64,000 bases of DNA from Acholeplasmataceae bacterium (GTDB lineage: Bacteria > Bacillota_I > Bacilli_A > Acholeplasmatales > UBA5453), in assembly GCA_012522345.1 (NCBI GenBank), contig JAAYKO010000065.1, positions 1-64,000 on the forward strand, in the 5' to 3' direction. Position 1 is the stretch's first letter. Every line of letters starts with the position of its first letter. Below are positions 33,006-42,175 of this stretch, piece by piece. The notes below the pieces were generated by a model, which worked only from the letters and a program-made list of their open reading frames with translations, did no database searches and was not told the origin of the DNA. A program made the position numbers and the translations under genes.

Positions 33006-34859
33006 TTATTTTTTAAGCATTGCTTTTAACTCATTTAAGCTTGCTACTTTCAAACTATCTTTAGCAGTGTAAGCAACTAAATTTCTCCGATATGTAACTT
33101 GTTGTTCATCGCTAAGGTTTCGGTTTAAAAACTCCTGCCAATCTGTTTTAGTTAAAACCTCTTTAATATAAGTGTTTCGATCCAAATCATCTACTGTTTT
33201 GACAACCACATTGGTTGTTTTTTCAACAGGATCATAACGATACCATCTAACTGGAACACTATGGAAATATCCATCTCCGCCTCGAACCGAAACATATTCA
33301 ATTTGCTCAATTGCTTCATAACCATGAGATGTCACTTCAACTTCATCTGCATCATCAACTGCTGCAATAAATTTGGTTTTTAAAATATTAAATGTACTTG
33401 AAGCAGGATGTCTTAATTTTTCTGGATCAAAGGCATTCGCTATCGCCTCATGTTCCCAACAGGCAACATTTGATTGATACCAATCTTTGTAGATATACTC
33501 TCTTGGTTTATGTTGCTGATATAAAGGAATCGCTAATATTGGCGCGAAAGTAAAATAGATTGATTTAAAGTAGGAATTATTATAATTGTTGAATATCTTT
33601 CTACTCTCTGCTAAATCATATGAGACATAACGATTGGGGTTCGTGTCGATATCGGCCTTGTTTAAATGTTCAGGAAATATTCCATTTAACATATATGATT
33701 TCACAAAGTCAAAGTCATCACCAAAACCAATTTTATTATCCCGAATAATATTTATCATTTGACGTTGGGCAAGTGGAGTAAAAAGCATTCTAAATTGAAC
33801 TTCATGATTTCTGTCGGTTGCTCCAAATAAAACATCAAATGACTCATCTGTCATTGTTGTAAAACTGCCACCTTTGCGAACCGCTTTTTCGGCCTTTTTT
33901 TGAAGCTTACGACTTTCTTTTTTTACTGTTTGCGAAACTTCCTTCTCGCTTAATTTTTGAAGTTTTTTACCCTTTCTTGAAAACTTTAAATCTGGAGCAG
34001 CTTCATTTGCATAAATTAAAAAACTATTATCAAAATAAGCTGGCTTTGGTTTGGTCACAGAAGCAGTTAAGCGTTGGGTTCTGCGAATTGTTGAATAAGA
34101 ACCATCTGAATTCCTAACTCGTTCTGTCCAAGCGATATCCAAATAGCCGGTATAAGTTTGAGAACCCATATAGTGATTGGCTCTTTTGGCTATTACAAAC
34201 GGATTTCCCAGGATTTCACCGCTTTGAACAAACAGGACTGATGTATCGCCATCAGAGTTGTCGGGCAAATCATATTTAGTGTGAAGAATATCATAACGTT
34301 TAGGATTAAAATATTTATCCATCGTAATGATTGGGATTGTTTTTTGAAGCAGTTCTGCAGGCATTCCCCAATCATATAAATTATTTAATGTTTTCATTTG
34401 ATCCCAAGCGATTCCGAGCTGTTCTTGGTGTTTCATTTGAAGTTCATCATAGTTTTCTCGCAGTGCTTTTAGGATAAGATTTATCCTTTTAACCAATAAA
34501 ACAATAAATCCAATTCCCACTAAAAAAACACCTACAACAATAAAAATATCCGCAACTAAATTTATCATTTGACCGTCATTGTAAAGATAGTAAGTCATAC
34601 TTAACCCAACAATAAAAGCGATGACAATTAAAACTACAATAAAGATTTTTAAATTGCTATATTTTCTAATACTTTTATCAGCAGCCTTAATTAGGTCTTG
34701 GAGTTTTTTTATTTTTTTAACTGTTTCTTGGTTCTCTTCTTCGTTGACTCCTGATTTTTCAACTAGCTCTTCAAAATATTCGCTGACATTGTTTTTATGT
34801 AATTCTCGATATTTCTTGTCGTATTCATTTATCGGTTCATAAATAAAATTACTTTCCAT
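33006..34859 (-). CDS. Two-TM conserved hypothetical, DUF3137-like
   Basis: 617 aa upstream of lemA; two adjacent TM helices, ESFDVLFGATDRNHEVQFRMLFTPLAQRQM resembles the DUF3137 C-terminus. Confidence 0.55.
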   Translation of the reverse strand: MESNFIYEPINEYDKKYRELHKNNVSEYFEELVEKSGVNEEENQETVKKIKKLQDLIKAADKSIRKYSNLKIFIVVLIVIAFIVGLSMTYYLYNDGQMINLVADIFIVVGVFLVGIGFIVLLVKRINLILKALRENYDELQMKHQEQLGIAWDQMKTLNNLYDWGMPAELLQKTIPIITMDKYFNPKRYDILHTKYDLPDNSDGDTSVLFVQSGEILGNPFVIAKRANHYMGSQTYTGYLDIAWTERVRNSDGSYSTIRRTQRLTASVTKPKPAYFDNSFLIYANEAAPDLKFSRKGKKLQKLSEKEVSQTVKKESRKLQKKAEKAVRKGGSFTTMTDESFDVLFGATDRNHEVQFRMLFTPLAQRQMINIIRDNKIGFGDDFDFVKSYMLNGIFPEHLNKADIDTNPNRYVSYDLAESRKIFNNYNNSYFKSIYFTFAPILAIPLYQQHKPREYIYKDWYQSNVACWEHEAIANAFDPEKLRHPASSTFNILKTKFIAAVDDADEVEVTSHGYEAIEQIEYVSVRGGDGYFHSVPVRWYRYDPVEKTTNVVVKTVDDLDRNTYIKEVLTKTDWQEFLNRNLSDEQQVTYRRNLVAYTAKDSLKVASLNELKAMLKK

Positions 34860-34982
34860 AAATAGCCTCCAAAAAAAATAAAACAGTTATTAGCCTCTTC
34901 CACTGTTTAAATAATACCACATACTTATAATTAAATATAGGGGTTATTTAAACTGATTTTGATTAGTAATTGCCGTTTAAAT

Positions 34983-35018
34983 AAAAAAAAACGATTGTTG
35001 ATTATACTTCAACAACCG
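34983..35018 (-). terminator. Intrinsic terminator overlapping nifU-like stop
   Basis: Minus strand CGGTTGTTGA-AGTATAA-TCAACAATCG then T-run. Confidence 0.85.
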
Positions 35019-35229
35019 CAATTACGCCAGGAACATTTTCGACTAACATTTGCTCGATTCCTTGACGCAGGGTAATGTCAATCAACGGACAGCCATCACA
35101 TGCTCCAAGCATTTTAACATAAACAATACCATCTTCGACAGAAACAATTTCAATGTCGCCTCCGTCGCTTCTTAAATATGGTCTAACACGATCAATTAAT
35201 TCGTGGACTAGTTTTTCTGTTTCTTTCAT
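35002..35229 (-). CDS. NifU C-terminal-domain Fe-S scaffold
   Basis: RPYLRSDGGDIEIV...VYVKMLGACDGCPLIDITLRQGIE. Confidence 0.93.
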   Translation of the reverse strand: MKETEKLVHELIDRVRPYLRSDGGDIEIVSVEDGIVYVKMLGACDGCPLIDITLRQGIEQMLVENVPGVIAVVEV

Positions 35230-35285
35230 TTTTTATCCCTCGTTTTCATTATACACAAATGCTTTTTTACAAGCAAACAAACTGA

Positions 35286-35564
35286 TTATAACTTTTTAAT
35301 TCGCTTTAAAATAAAATAGCCGCAATTATAGTTACAACTCTCATTTAAATATTGTTGGATATCTTTAATATTTTGTTCCTTTTTTAGTTCACTATAAAAG
35401 CCTTTCAACCTTAACATTTCACTTGAAACATCGCCTACAATATAATCATATTTATCATAGATTTCCTTTACATATCGTTCTTGAAACTTAGCGATATCAA
35501 AAGCATCTCGATAATTATTAACAAGTTCATATAGCCCAACAGTGGTTTCAACTATCTTTTTCAT
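35286..35564 (-). CDS. yutD: YutD family protein (DUF1027)
   Basis: YDYIVGDVSSEMLRLKGFY..YLNESCNYNCGYFILKR; start refined to MKKIVET behind AGGAGG. Confidence 0.8.
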   Translation of the reverse strand: MKKIVETTVGLYELVNNYRDAFDIAKFQERYVKEIYDKYDYIVGDVSSEMLRLKGFYSELKKEQNIKDIQQYLNESCNYNCGYFILKRIKKL

Positions 35565-35572
35565 AAATCCTC

Positions 35573-36673
35573 CTATTCGATTGACCTTTTCACTAGGCAA
35601 ACTGCTTCTGCAGCAATCGCTTTTTGTTGACCAATCGCATCCATTTTTTCATTTGTTCCAGCTTTGAGATTTATTCTTTTTGAATCAATTTTTAAAATCC
35701 TTGCGATGTTTTCTTTCATTTTTGTAATATAAGGCTTTAATTTAGGCACTTCTGCATAAATAGATGCATCAATATTTTCAATGTGATATTTTTTTTCTGC
35801 TAGTTTTTCTTTGCTGAATAATAAGATTTTTTGGGAATCCATATTTAAATACTCTTGATCAGTATCAGGGAAAAATGTCCCAAGATCTCCTAAGCCTAGA
35901 GCCCCCAAAATCGCTTCACTTATTGCATGTAATAAAACGTCAGCATCGCTATGACCAAGCAAGCCAAAATCAACTGGAATTTCAACTCCTCCCAAAATAA
36001 GTTTTCGCTCTTTTGTGATTTGATGAATATCATAAGAATGACCTATTTTAAACTCTGGCATTAAATATTTCTCCACTTCTTTTTCACTAGTTATTTTTTC
36101 ATTGTTTGTCTCGTGATAAAACAATCCTATTTCAGCTTTATTATACTTTTTAAACAAACTAATGTCATCGCTATAGTTTTTCCCGCTTCGTTTTCGATAA
36201 GCTTGTTTGATTTTTTCTGTTAAAAAGGCTTGCGGCGTTTCAGCCTCAATTAGTTGTTCTCTAGCGACCACATCTAAATCTTTGTTGTAAATTGTACTAG
36301 TGACCTTTTTACAAGTTAAAACTGCATCATATTTATTTAACAGTTTTTTAACTCCCTTGATGACTTCCGGTGCAACAAAAGGTCTTGCAGCATCATGGAT
36401 GAAAACATATTCGCTTTCCACTTCCTGAAGTCCGTTTTCAACCGATTGACTTCGAGAATCTCCACCTTCAACTAAAACTGCTTCTGGAAAATAAGATTTA
36501 ATAAAACTAAAATCTGTTTTTTGAGCAACGATGATAATTTTAAATCCTAAAGTTAAAAACTTATCAACAGAATGCATAAAAACAGGCTTTGAATCTAATA
36601 AATATCTTATTTTATTAGCCGAAAGTTGGGTTCTTGTTCCTCTTCCTGCAGCTAAAATTAAGGCTGTATCCAT
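35573..36673 (-). CDS. ispDF: Bifunctional IspD/IspF fusion (MEP pathway)
   Basis: IspD ALILAAGRGTRTQ, VFIHDAARPFV; IspF GHSYDIHQ, GHSDADVLLHAISEAILGALGLGDLGTFFPDTD. Confidence 0.92.
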   Translation of the reverse strand: MDTALILAAGRGTRTQLSANKIRYLLDSKPVFMHSVDKFLTLGFKIIIVAQKTDFSFIKSYFPEAVLVEGGDSRSQSVENGLQEVESEYVFIHDAARPFVAPEVIKGVKKLLNKYDAVLTCKKVTSTIYNKDLDVVAREQLIEAETPQAFLTEKIKQAYRKRSGKNYSDDISLFKKYNKAEIGLFYHETNNEKITSEKEVEKYLMPEFKIGHSYDIHQITKERKLILGGVEIPVDFGLLGHSDADVLLHAISEAILGALGLGDLGTFFPDTDQEYLNMDSQKILLFSKEKLAEKKYHIENIDASIYAEVPKLKPYITKMKENIARILKIDSKRINLKAGTNEKMDAIGQQKAIAAEAVCLVKRSIE

Positions 36674-36680
36674 AAACCAC

Positions 36681-37193
36681 CTATAAAATTAAATCCATTG
36701 GAATATCAAAAGCTTCCATTTTGACAGTTAAATCTTTTAATTGATTATGAACAATCCCAATTTTATAACCTTTTCTATTCTCGAAATATTGATCGTAAAA
36801 ACCTGCTCCATGCCCAATTCTATAAAGTTTAGAAGTTGCGACACACGGCACTAAGTATACATCTAACTCATTGTCAATTGGAGTTGATGGTTTTGGTTCT
36901 TTTAAATTAAATGGTCCAAGCTGAAATTCAGTTAAATCTTTAATTAGATGAAAGTTTAAAGTGCGATTAATTGTTTTGGGAAAATAAAAACTTTTATCAG
37001 GAAATAATTCAAGCAATTTTAATAAATTAAGTTCTTTATTAATCGGATAATAAATCCCAATCTTTTTCGCATTTAAAAAGTGCTCGTTTTCACTTAAACG
37101 TTTGATAATTTCTTTTTCTTCTTTTTGGAGATCTTTGGTAGTTAATGAAACTAAAGTTTCTTTAGCATATTTGCGGGCTTGGTTTTTATCCAT
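36681..37193 (-). CDS. 5-formyltetrahydrofolate cyclo-ligase
   Basis: VPCVATSKLYRIGHGAGFYDQYF. Confidence 0.9.
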   Translation of the reverse strand: MDKNQARKYAKETLVSLTTKDLQKEEKEIIKRLSENEHFLNAKKIGIYYPINKELNLLKLLELFPDKSFYFPKTINRTLNFHLIKDLTEFQLGPFNLKEPKPSTPIDNELDVYLVPCVATSKLYRIGHGAGFYDQYFENRKGYKIGIVHNQLKDLTVKMEAFDIPMDLIL

Positions 37194-38760
37194 TTATATC
37201 ACTATAATAACAAACATTTGATTTAAAGTCCTGATGTCTCGCCAAAGCTAAAGCCTGTTGAGCGCGCTCAAACAATATTTCGACTTCCTTTCCTTCGCTA
37301 TGGGAAGAACTAACCCCTAAAAACACCTCTACTTCAGTCGAAATTGCGCCATAATTAATTTCTAAATTCAAAAATTTCGGATTGTTTTTAACGCCAGTCC
37401 TAAGGAGTTCCATCTTTCTTGGGTCAACTAAACTAACCGCAAACACCAAGCCAGAGATTCTAAAGATTTCGCTTGATTCACTCATAAATGAAGTTTTTAA
37501 CTTTTTTACATACTCGCTGATTAACATATTGCCGATATCTCGACCGTAGGTTTTATTGACCTCAGGGATGTTGGCCAGCTCAAATAAGGCAATTTGAAAT
37601 GTTTTATTAGCCTTTAAAAGCTCTGAAAGATGATAATAAAGTTCTTTTTCGGTTTTAAGACTATCAACTATATCGCTTCCTGTCTTACTATAAGTGCTCG
37701 TTTCCACAACGTTTAGAGAGCCCAAAATTATATTAGATGCTTTATCTTCAAAAATTCTTTTTCCGCGATCATCAACCCAAACATATTGACCATTTATTAA
37801 AAGTCGATAACGTGTTTTAAATGTTTGTTTGCGGACTGTTAAGCTTGAAAGAGTCCCCAAATAACTGTTTAAATCATCTTGATAAATATATTTTTGATAA
37901 TCTTCGAAATTAACAACATTAGAGGCTAGACCTGTTTGTTCAACAAATTTTTCACTTCCCCAAAGATATCTTTCATCTAAATCAATATAATATAGTCCAA
38001 CATCAGCTAAATCTAAGGTTGCAATATATTTTAATCTTAAAGACTCTAATTCTTCTTTCGCTGCCAAAAGTTCGCGTTCGATTGCGACTAAACTAAAGTC
38101 ACTGCGTTTTTCACCAATATTTATTCTTCCTTTATATTTCCCCATAATAAAAATTGGTTGTTCAACAGTTTGTAAAAGAACGCTTTTCCCCTGATAGTTT
38201 TGAAAAATTAAACTTCTACTGTCGAGCTGATCTTTTTTAACTGTTTTTTGATATTGTTGATAAAAGGTTTCTAAACTACGATTGTTTGTTTGGACATCAT
38301 CAAAATTAGTAATTCTTATTGATTTATTAAAAACTTCAAAAATTTGCTTGTCTTTCACCTCGTTAAAACTAAAGCCTAATTCCTCTAAAATTGGTTCGCT
38401 CATCTGTTTAATTCTTCCTTTTTGATCAACAACATAATAAGCATTCCACTTAGTCGCTTTAATTGATTTTAAAAAGATTTTATAATGGATTTTAAAAAAT
38501 GAAACCTTTTTAAAATAAACAATAAAAATAACAGCTAGCGCGAATAAATTTAACAAGATTTGACTGAAAAAAAGGTGATAAAACCAAGTCTGATCAATCA
38601 TTTTGTTATAAAAGGGTAAATATACTAAAAAGCCCACAGCATTTATTAAAGCGAAAATAAATGGGGCTTGATAAAATTTATCATCTAGAATGTTAAAAAA
38701 CAAAACTAAGACAACTATTATAATTGCTAGAACAAAAGGTATTAATGGTATTAGTGACAA
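37186..38760 (-). CDS. TM-PAS-PAS-degenerate GGDEF protein
   Basis: Three N-terminal TMs, PAS (AYYVVDQKGRIKQMSEPILEELGFS), PAS (GLYYIDLDERYLWGSEKFVEQTGL), GGDEF fold with RISGLVFAV at the signature. Confidence 0.75.
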   Translation of the reverse strand: MSLIPLIPFVLAIIIVVLVLFFNILDDKFYQAPFIFALINAVGFLVYLPFYNKMIDQTWFYHLFFSQILLNLFALAVIFIVYFKKVSFFKIHYKIFLKSIKATKWNAYYVVDQKGRIKQMSEPILEELGFSFNEVKDKQIFEVFNKSIRITNFDDVQTNNRSLETFYQQYQKTVKKDQLDSRSLIFQNYQGKSVLLQTVEQPIFIMGKYKGRINIGEKRSDFSLVAIERELLAAKEELESLRLKYIATLDLADVGLYYIDLDERYLWGSEKFVEQTGLASNVVNFEDYQKYIYQDDLNSYLGTLSSLTVRKQTFKTRYRLLINGQYVWVDDRGKRIFEDKASNIILGSLNVVETSTYSKTGSDIVDSLKTEKELYYHLSELLKANKTFQIALFELANIPEVNKTYGRDIGNMLISEYVKKLKTSFMSESSEIFRISGLVFAVSLVDPRKMELLRTGVKNNPKFLNLEINYGAISTEVEVFLGVSSSHSEGKEVEILFERAQQALALARHQDFKSNVCYYSDING

Positions 38761-38772
38761 AATACCAACTCC

Positions 38773-38967
38773 TTAAAACTTAACTTTAACAACATAAACT
38801 AAGACAATTATACCAGCCGTTAAAACAGCAGAAATAAGTAGTTTTAACCAGACATGTTTATTCATAAAAATTAAAAACCTGTCGGAAACTATTATCGAGG
38901 CAATCGTTTTTATTGGATTAACTATTGTTTGACCAACTTTAAGAAAAAAGTTTTTTATCTTTCGCAT
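38773..38967 (-). CDS. 64-aa single-TM protein resembling the CdaR/YbbR N-terminal anchor
   Basis: FLIFMNKHVWLKLLISAVLTAGIIVLVYVV; directly downstream of cdaA. Confidence 0.55.
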   Translation of the reverse strand: MRKIKNFFLKVGQTIVNPIKTIASIIVSDRFLIFMNKHVWLKLLISAVLTAGIIVLVYVVKVKF

Positions 38968-38978
38968 TTGATTTCCTC

Positions 38979-39713
38979 CTATTTCATATACATATTAATA
39001 TATTCATACATTTTCTCGCGGTCATTAGCTCTAATCATTATTCCATCAATAACAATCGAGATATTCCCTGTCTCTTCTGAAACAACAATCGTTAGTGAAT
39101 CAGTTGTTTCACTAATGCCAAGGGCAGCGCGGTGGCGAGAACCCATTGTTTTATCTTCTTTGTCGCGTTCACTTAAATCGAAATATGCCCCTGCAGCTCG
39201 AATAATATCGCCTTTGATAATAACGGCACCATCATGAAGTGGGGTGTTGGGAGTAAAAATATTAATTAAAAGCTCTCTACTTACTACAGAGTTTAAAATA
39301 ATAGATTTTTCAGCGTAAATATCCAAAGAGTTATGTTTTTCAATTGTAATTAAAGCACCAATTTTTTGACTTGACAAATACATTACCGCTTCAACAATAT
39401 GGCTTTTAGTCTCTTGACTACCAATCGCTGCCGCTTCTAACAAATCAATTGACCATGTCGTTTCAAACCCTCTTCTTAACTCCGGAGCGATTAAGACAAT
39501 TAAAAGTACTGGCAGGAAGTTTTTCACTTCATTTAAAACGAGATAACTAGTTTTTAATTCTAGCCAACGACTGAGTCCAGTTATTAAATAAACAAAACTG
39601 ATAACTAAAAATAATTTAAAAAATCTTTTCGAACTTAAAAAGAAAGAAAGGAAAAAGTAGATTATTACTAACAGCAAATAACTATCTAAAATAATTTTTA
39701 ATACATCGTTCAT
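38979..39713 (-). CDS. cdaA: Diadenylate cyclase CdaA
   Basis: Three TMs; DAC domain with PLHDGAVII and GSRHRAALGISE. Confidence 0.94.
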   Translation of the reverse strand: MNDVLKIILDSYLLLVIIYFFLSFFLSSKRFFKLFLVISFVYLITGLSRWLELKTSYLVLNEVKNFLPVLLIVLIAPELRRGFETTWSIDLLEAAAIGSQETKSHIVEAVMYLSSQKIGALITIEKHNSLDIYAEKSIILNSVVSRELLINIFTPNTPLHDGAVIIKGDIIRAAGAYFDLSERDKEDKTMGSRHRAALGISETTDSLTIVVSEETGNISIVIDGIMIRANDREKMYEYINMYMK

Positions 39714-39884
39714 CTATCGTTGCCCCCAATGTCCATCTCATAAAATATTATAACACAAATAAAAGGGCTTTTTGCAAATCTTTGGATTGCTAATTGTTCT
39801 TTCCTTAGTTTTTCAAACTATTAAGGCTTTAACCGTTGTTTTGTTGTATAATAGGTGTGCAGTAAAATATATTTGAGGTGAGCC

Positions 39885-41147
39885 ATGGATAAGGCAATTT
39901 TAATCGGTTTAGATTTAGGAACATACAATACTGAAGCTTCCTTACTTGAACTTGAAAGTATTGCGGTTGCACTTAATATTGAAGTTGTTGCAACTTTTAC
40001 TCAAAAGTTAAAAATGCCAAACATTAAAACTTACGTTGGCAGTGGTAAAATAGCTGAAGTAAAAAAAGCCATAACGTTTTTAAAGGCGACAATGGTTATT
40101 TTCGATGATGAATTATCGCCAGCTCAAATAAGAAATTTAGAAGAAATTTTAGATACTCAAATTATTGATCGGAGTTTTTTAATTCTTTCAATTTTTACAG
40201 AACGCGCTAAAACAAAAAGTGCAACATTAGAAGTTTCTTTAGCCCAACAAAAATACTTACTCCCACGACTAGTTGGAATGCGCTCAAGTCTTTCTAGACA
40301 AGGCGGTGGTTCTTATAATGCTAAAGGACCGGGAGAGACTAAGTTGGAATTAGATAGAAGACTTATTGTGCGAAATATTGCTAAATTAGAAAAGGCAATC
40401 AAACGCTTAAACAGACAAAAAAGAACAAGTCGAAAGGCACGAACAATTAGTCAAATTCCAATAGTTAGTTTAGTCGGTTATACAAATGCTGGAAAAAGCG
40501 CAACCTTAAATTCACTAATTAAACTTTTAAATTTGCAAAGCAATCTTGTTTTTGAAGAGGATCTTCTCTTTGCCACACTTGATACAACAGCTAGAAAGAT
40601 TGTCAAGAAAGGATATCCCGCTTTTGTTTTAACTGATACAATTGGTTTTTTAACAAGACTTCCTCACGCTTTTATTAATTCCTTTCAATCAACATTAAGC
40701 GAGGTTGCAAACAGTGATTTAATTCTTCATATCATCGATGGAACCCATCAGCAAAAAGAGCTTCATGAGCAGACAACCAATGAAGTTTTAAGCGAATTAA
40801 ACTGTGGTGAAATAAATACTTTAAAAGTTTATACACGACTAGACCTAATTGATAAAACTAAAAAAAGACCCGGTTTTTGGATCTCGAATAAAACTTTAGA
40901 AAATCTAAATTTATTGATGGAGTTGATTTATGAAAACACCTTTGGCAAAGAATTAATTGCAAAACTTAGAGTACCTTACAACAAACAAAAAATTGTTCAC
41001 ACCTTAAATGAACAAACAAGAATCTTAGATACAAAATATGAAAATAACTATATTGAAATCGATGTAAGACTTTTCGAAAAACAGATCAACCATTTCCAAG
41101 ATTTTATTTATCGCACGATTAATTCAACTCGAAAAAATACTGGTTAA
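39885..41147 (+). CDS. hflX: GTPase HflX
   Basis: GGSYNAKGPGETKLELDRR; GYTNAGKSATLN; TDTIGFLTRLPHAFINSFQSTL. Confidence 0.94.
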   Translation: MDKAILIGLDLGTYNTEASLLELESIAVALNIEVVATFTQKLKMPNIKTYVGSGKIAEVKKAITFLKATMVIFDDELSPAQIRNLEEILDTQIIDRSFLILSIFTERAKTKSATLEVSLAQQKYLLPRLVGMRSSLSRQGGGSYNAKGPGETKLELDRRLIVRNIAKLEKAIKRLNRQKRTSRKARTISQIPIVSLVGYTNAGKSATLNSLIKLLNLQSNLVFEEDLLFATLDTTARKIVKKGYPAFVLTDTIGFLTRLPHAFINSFQSTLSEVANSDLILHIIDGTHQQKELHEQTTNEVLSELNCGEINTLKVYTRLDLIDKTKKRPGFWISNKTLENLNLLMELIYENTFGKELIAKLRVPYNKQKIVHTLNEQTRILDTKYENNYIEIDVRLFEKQINHFQDFIYRTINSTRKNTG

Positions 41148-42108
41148 TTATTTGTATGAATTCTTTTTTAGATTGTAGTTTAGAAATTTTTATTCTTGTT
41201 TCTTTAGTCTGGGGCAACCCCTTTAAATACCAAACACCTTGACTTCTAAATTCTAAAGTCGCGAGTTGTTCTCCTTTAAGTTCAATTAGTCTTTTATAGT
41301 GCTTAATCATCATTTCTTTAATTTCTAGAAAGGTTGGTTTTGGAATATTCTTTTCGGTTTTTAAATATTCATTAATCTCTTTAAAAATCCAGGGATTACC
41401 AAGAGCTGCTCTTCCTATCATCACAGCATCCACACCGGTGTAATTAAGCATCTCTTTTGCAGATTTACCATCCTTAATATCACCATTTCCAATAACTGGT
41501 ATCTTGATAGCCTCTTTAACTTGTTTAATAATTTCTAAATCAACTTTTCCGCTATATAGTTGTGACCTTGTTCGACCGTGAATTGTTATCGCATCCGCGC
41601 CAGCATGTTCAACTTTCTTTGCAACTTCAACAGCATTTATTGAACTATTATCCCAACCACTTCTTATTTTTACAGTAAGTGGTTTTGTAATAACTTGTTT
41701 TATTGCTTTTACAATTTCAAAGATTTTATCGACATTTTTTAATAGTGCTGCTCCCGCTTGCGATTTAATTGATACTTTAGGAACTGGACAGCCCATATTG
41801 AGGTCAATAATGTCACAGTCAGTATAGTCGTTAACATATTTTGCTGCTTTAACTAGTGAAACGATATCATTGCCAAATATCTGTTGAGCGTAGGGGTGTT
41901 CATTAGGTGAACTTGCGAGTAAATTTTGAGTTTTTCTATTTTTGTGTAAAAGTCCTTTATCGGATACCATTTCCGCAAAACAAAGGCCCGCGCCACAACT
42001 GCGCGCTATTTCTCTGAACACGGCATTGGAGACTCCAGCCATTGGAGCTAAAACTACTTTATTTTCAATTTTTAAATCTTTAATATAAAAGCTCATAATC
42101 ATCTCCAC
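41119..42108 (-). CDS. dus: tRNA-dihydrouridine synthase
   Basis: VVLAPMAGVSN; DLNMGCPVPKV; ITIHGRTRSQLYSG; GNGDI. Confidence 0.94.
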   Translation of the reverse strand: MEMIMSFYIKDLKIENKVVLAPMAGVSNAVFREIARSCGAGLCFAEMVSDKGLLHKNRKTQNLLASSPNEHPYAQQIFGNDIVSLVKAAKYVNDYTDCDIIDLNMGCPVPKVSIKSQAGAALLKNVDKIFEIVKAIKQVITKPLTVKIRSGWDNSSINAVEVAKKVEHAGADAITIHGRTRSQLYSGKVDLEIIKQVKEAIKIPVIGNGDIKDGKSAKEMLNYTGVDAVMIGRAALGNPWIFKEINEYLKTEKNIPKPTFLEIKEMMIKHYKRLIELKGEQLATLEFRSQGVWYLKGLPQTKETRIKISKLQSKKEFIQIINQYFFELN

Positions 42109-42175
42109 ACCTGATTATAGCATATTCATGTTTTTCTTTAACACTTTAACTTATAATTAATCTTGAGGTAAGAAA

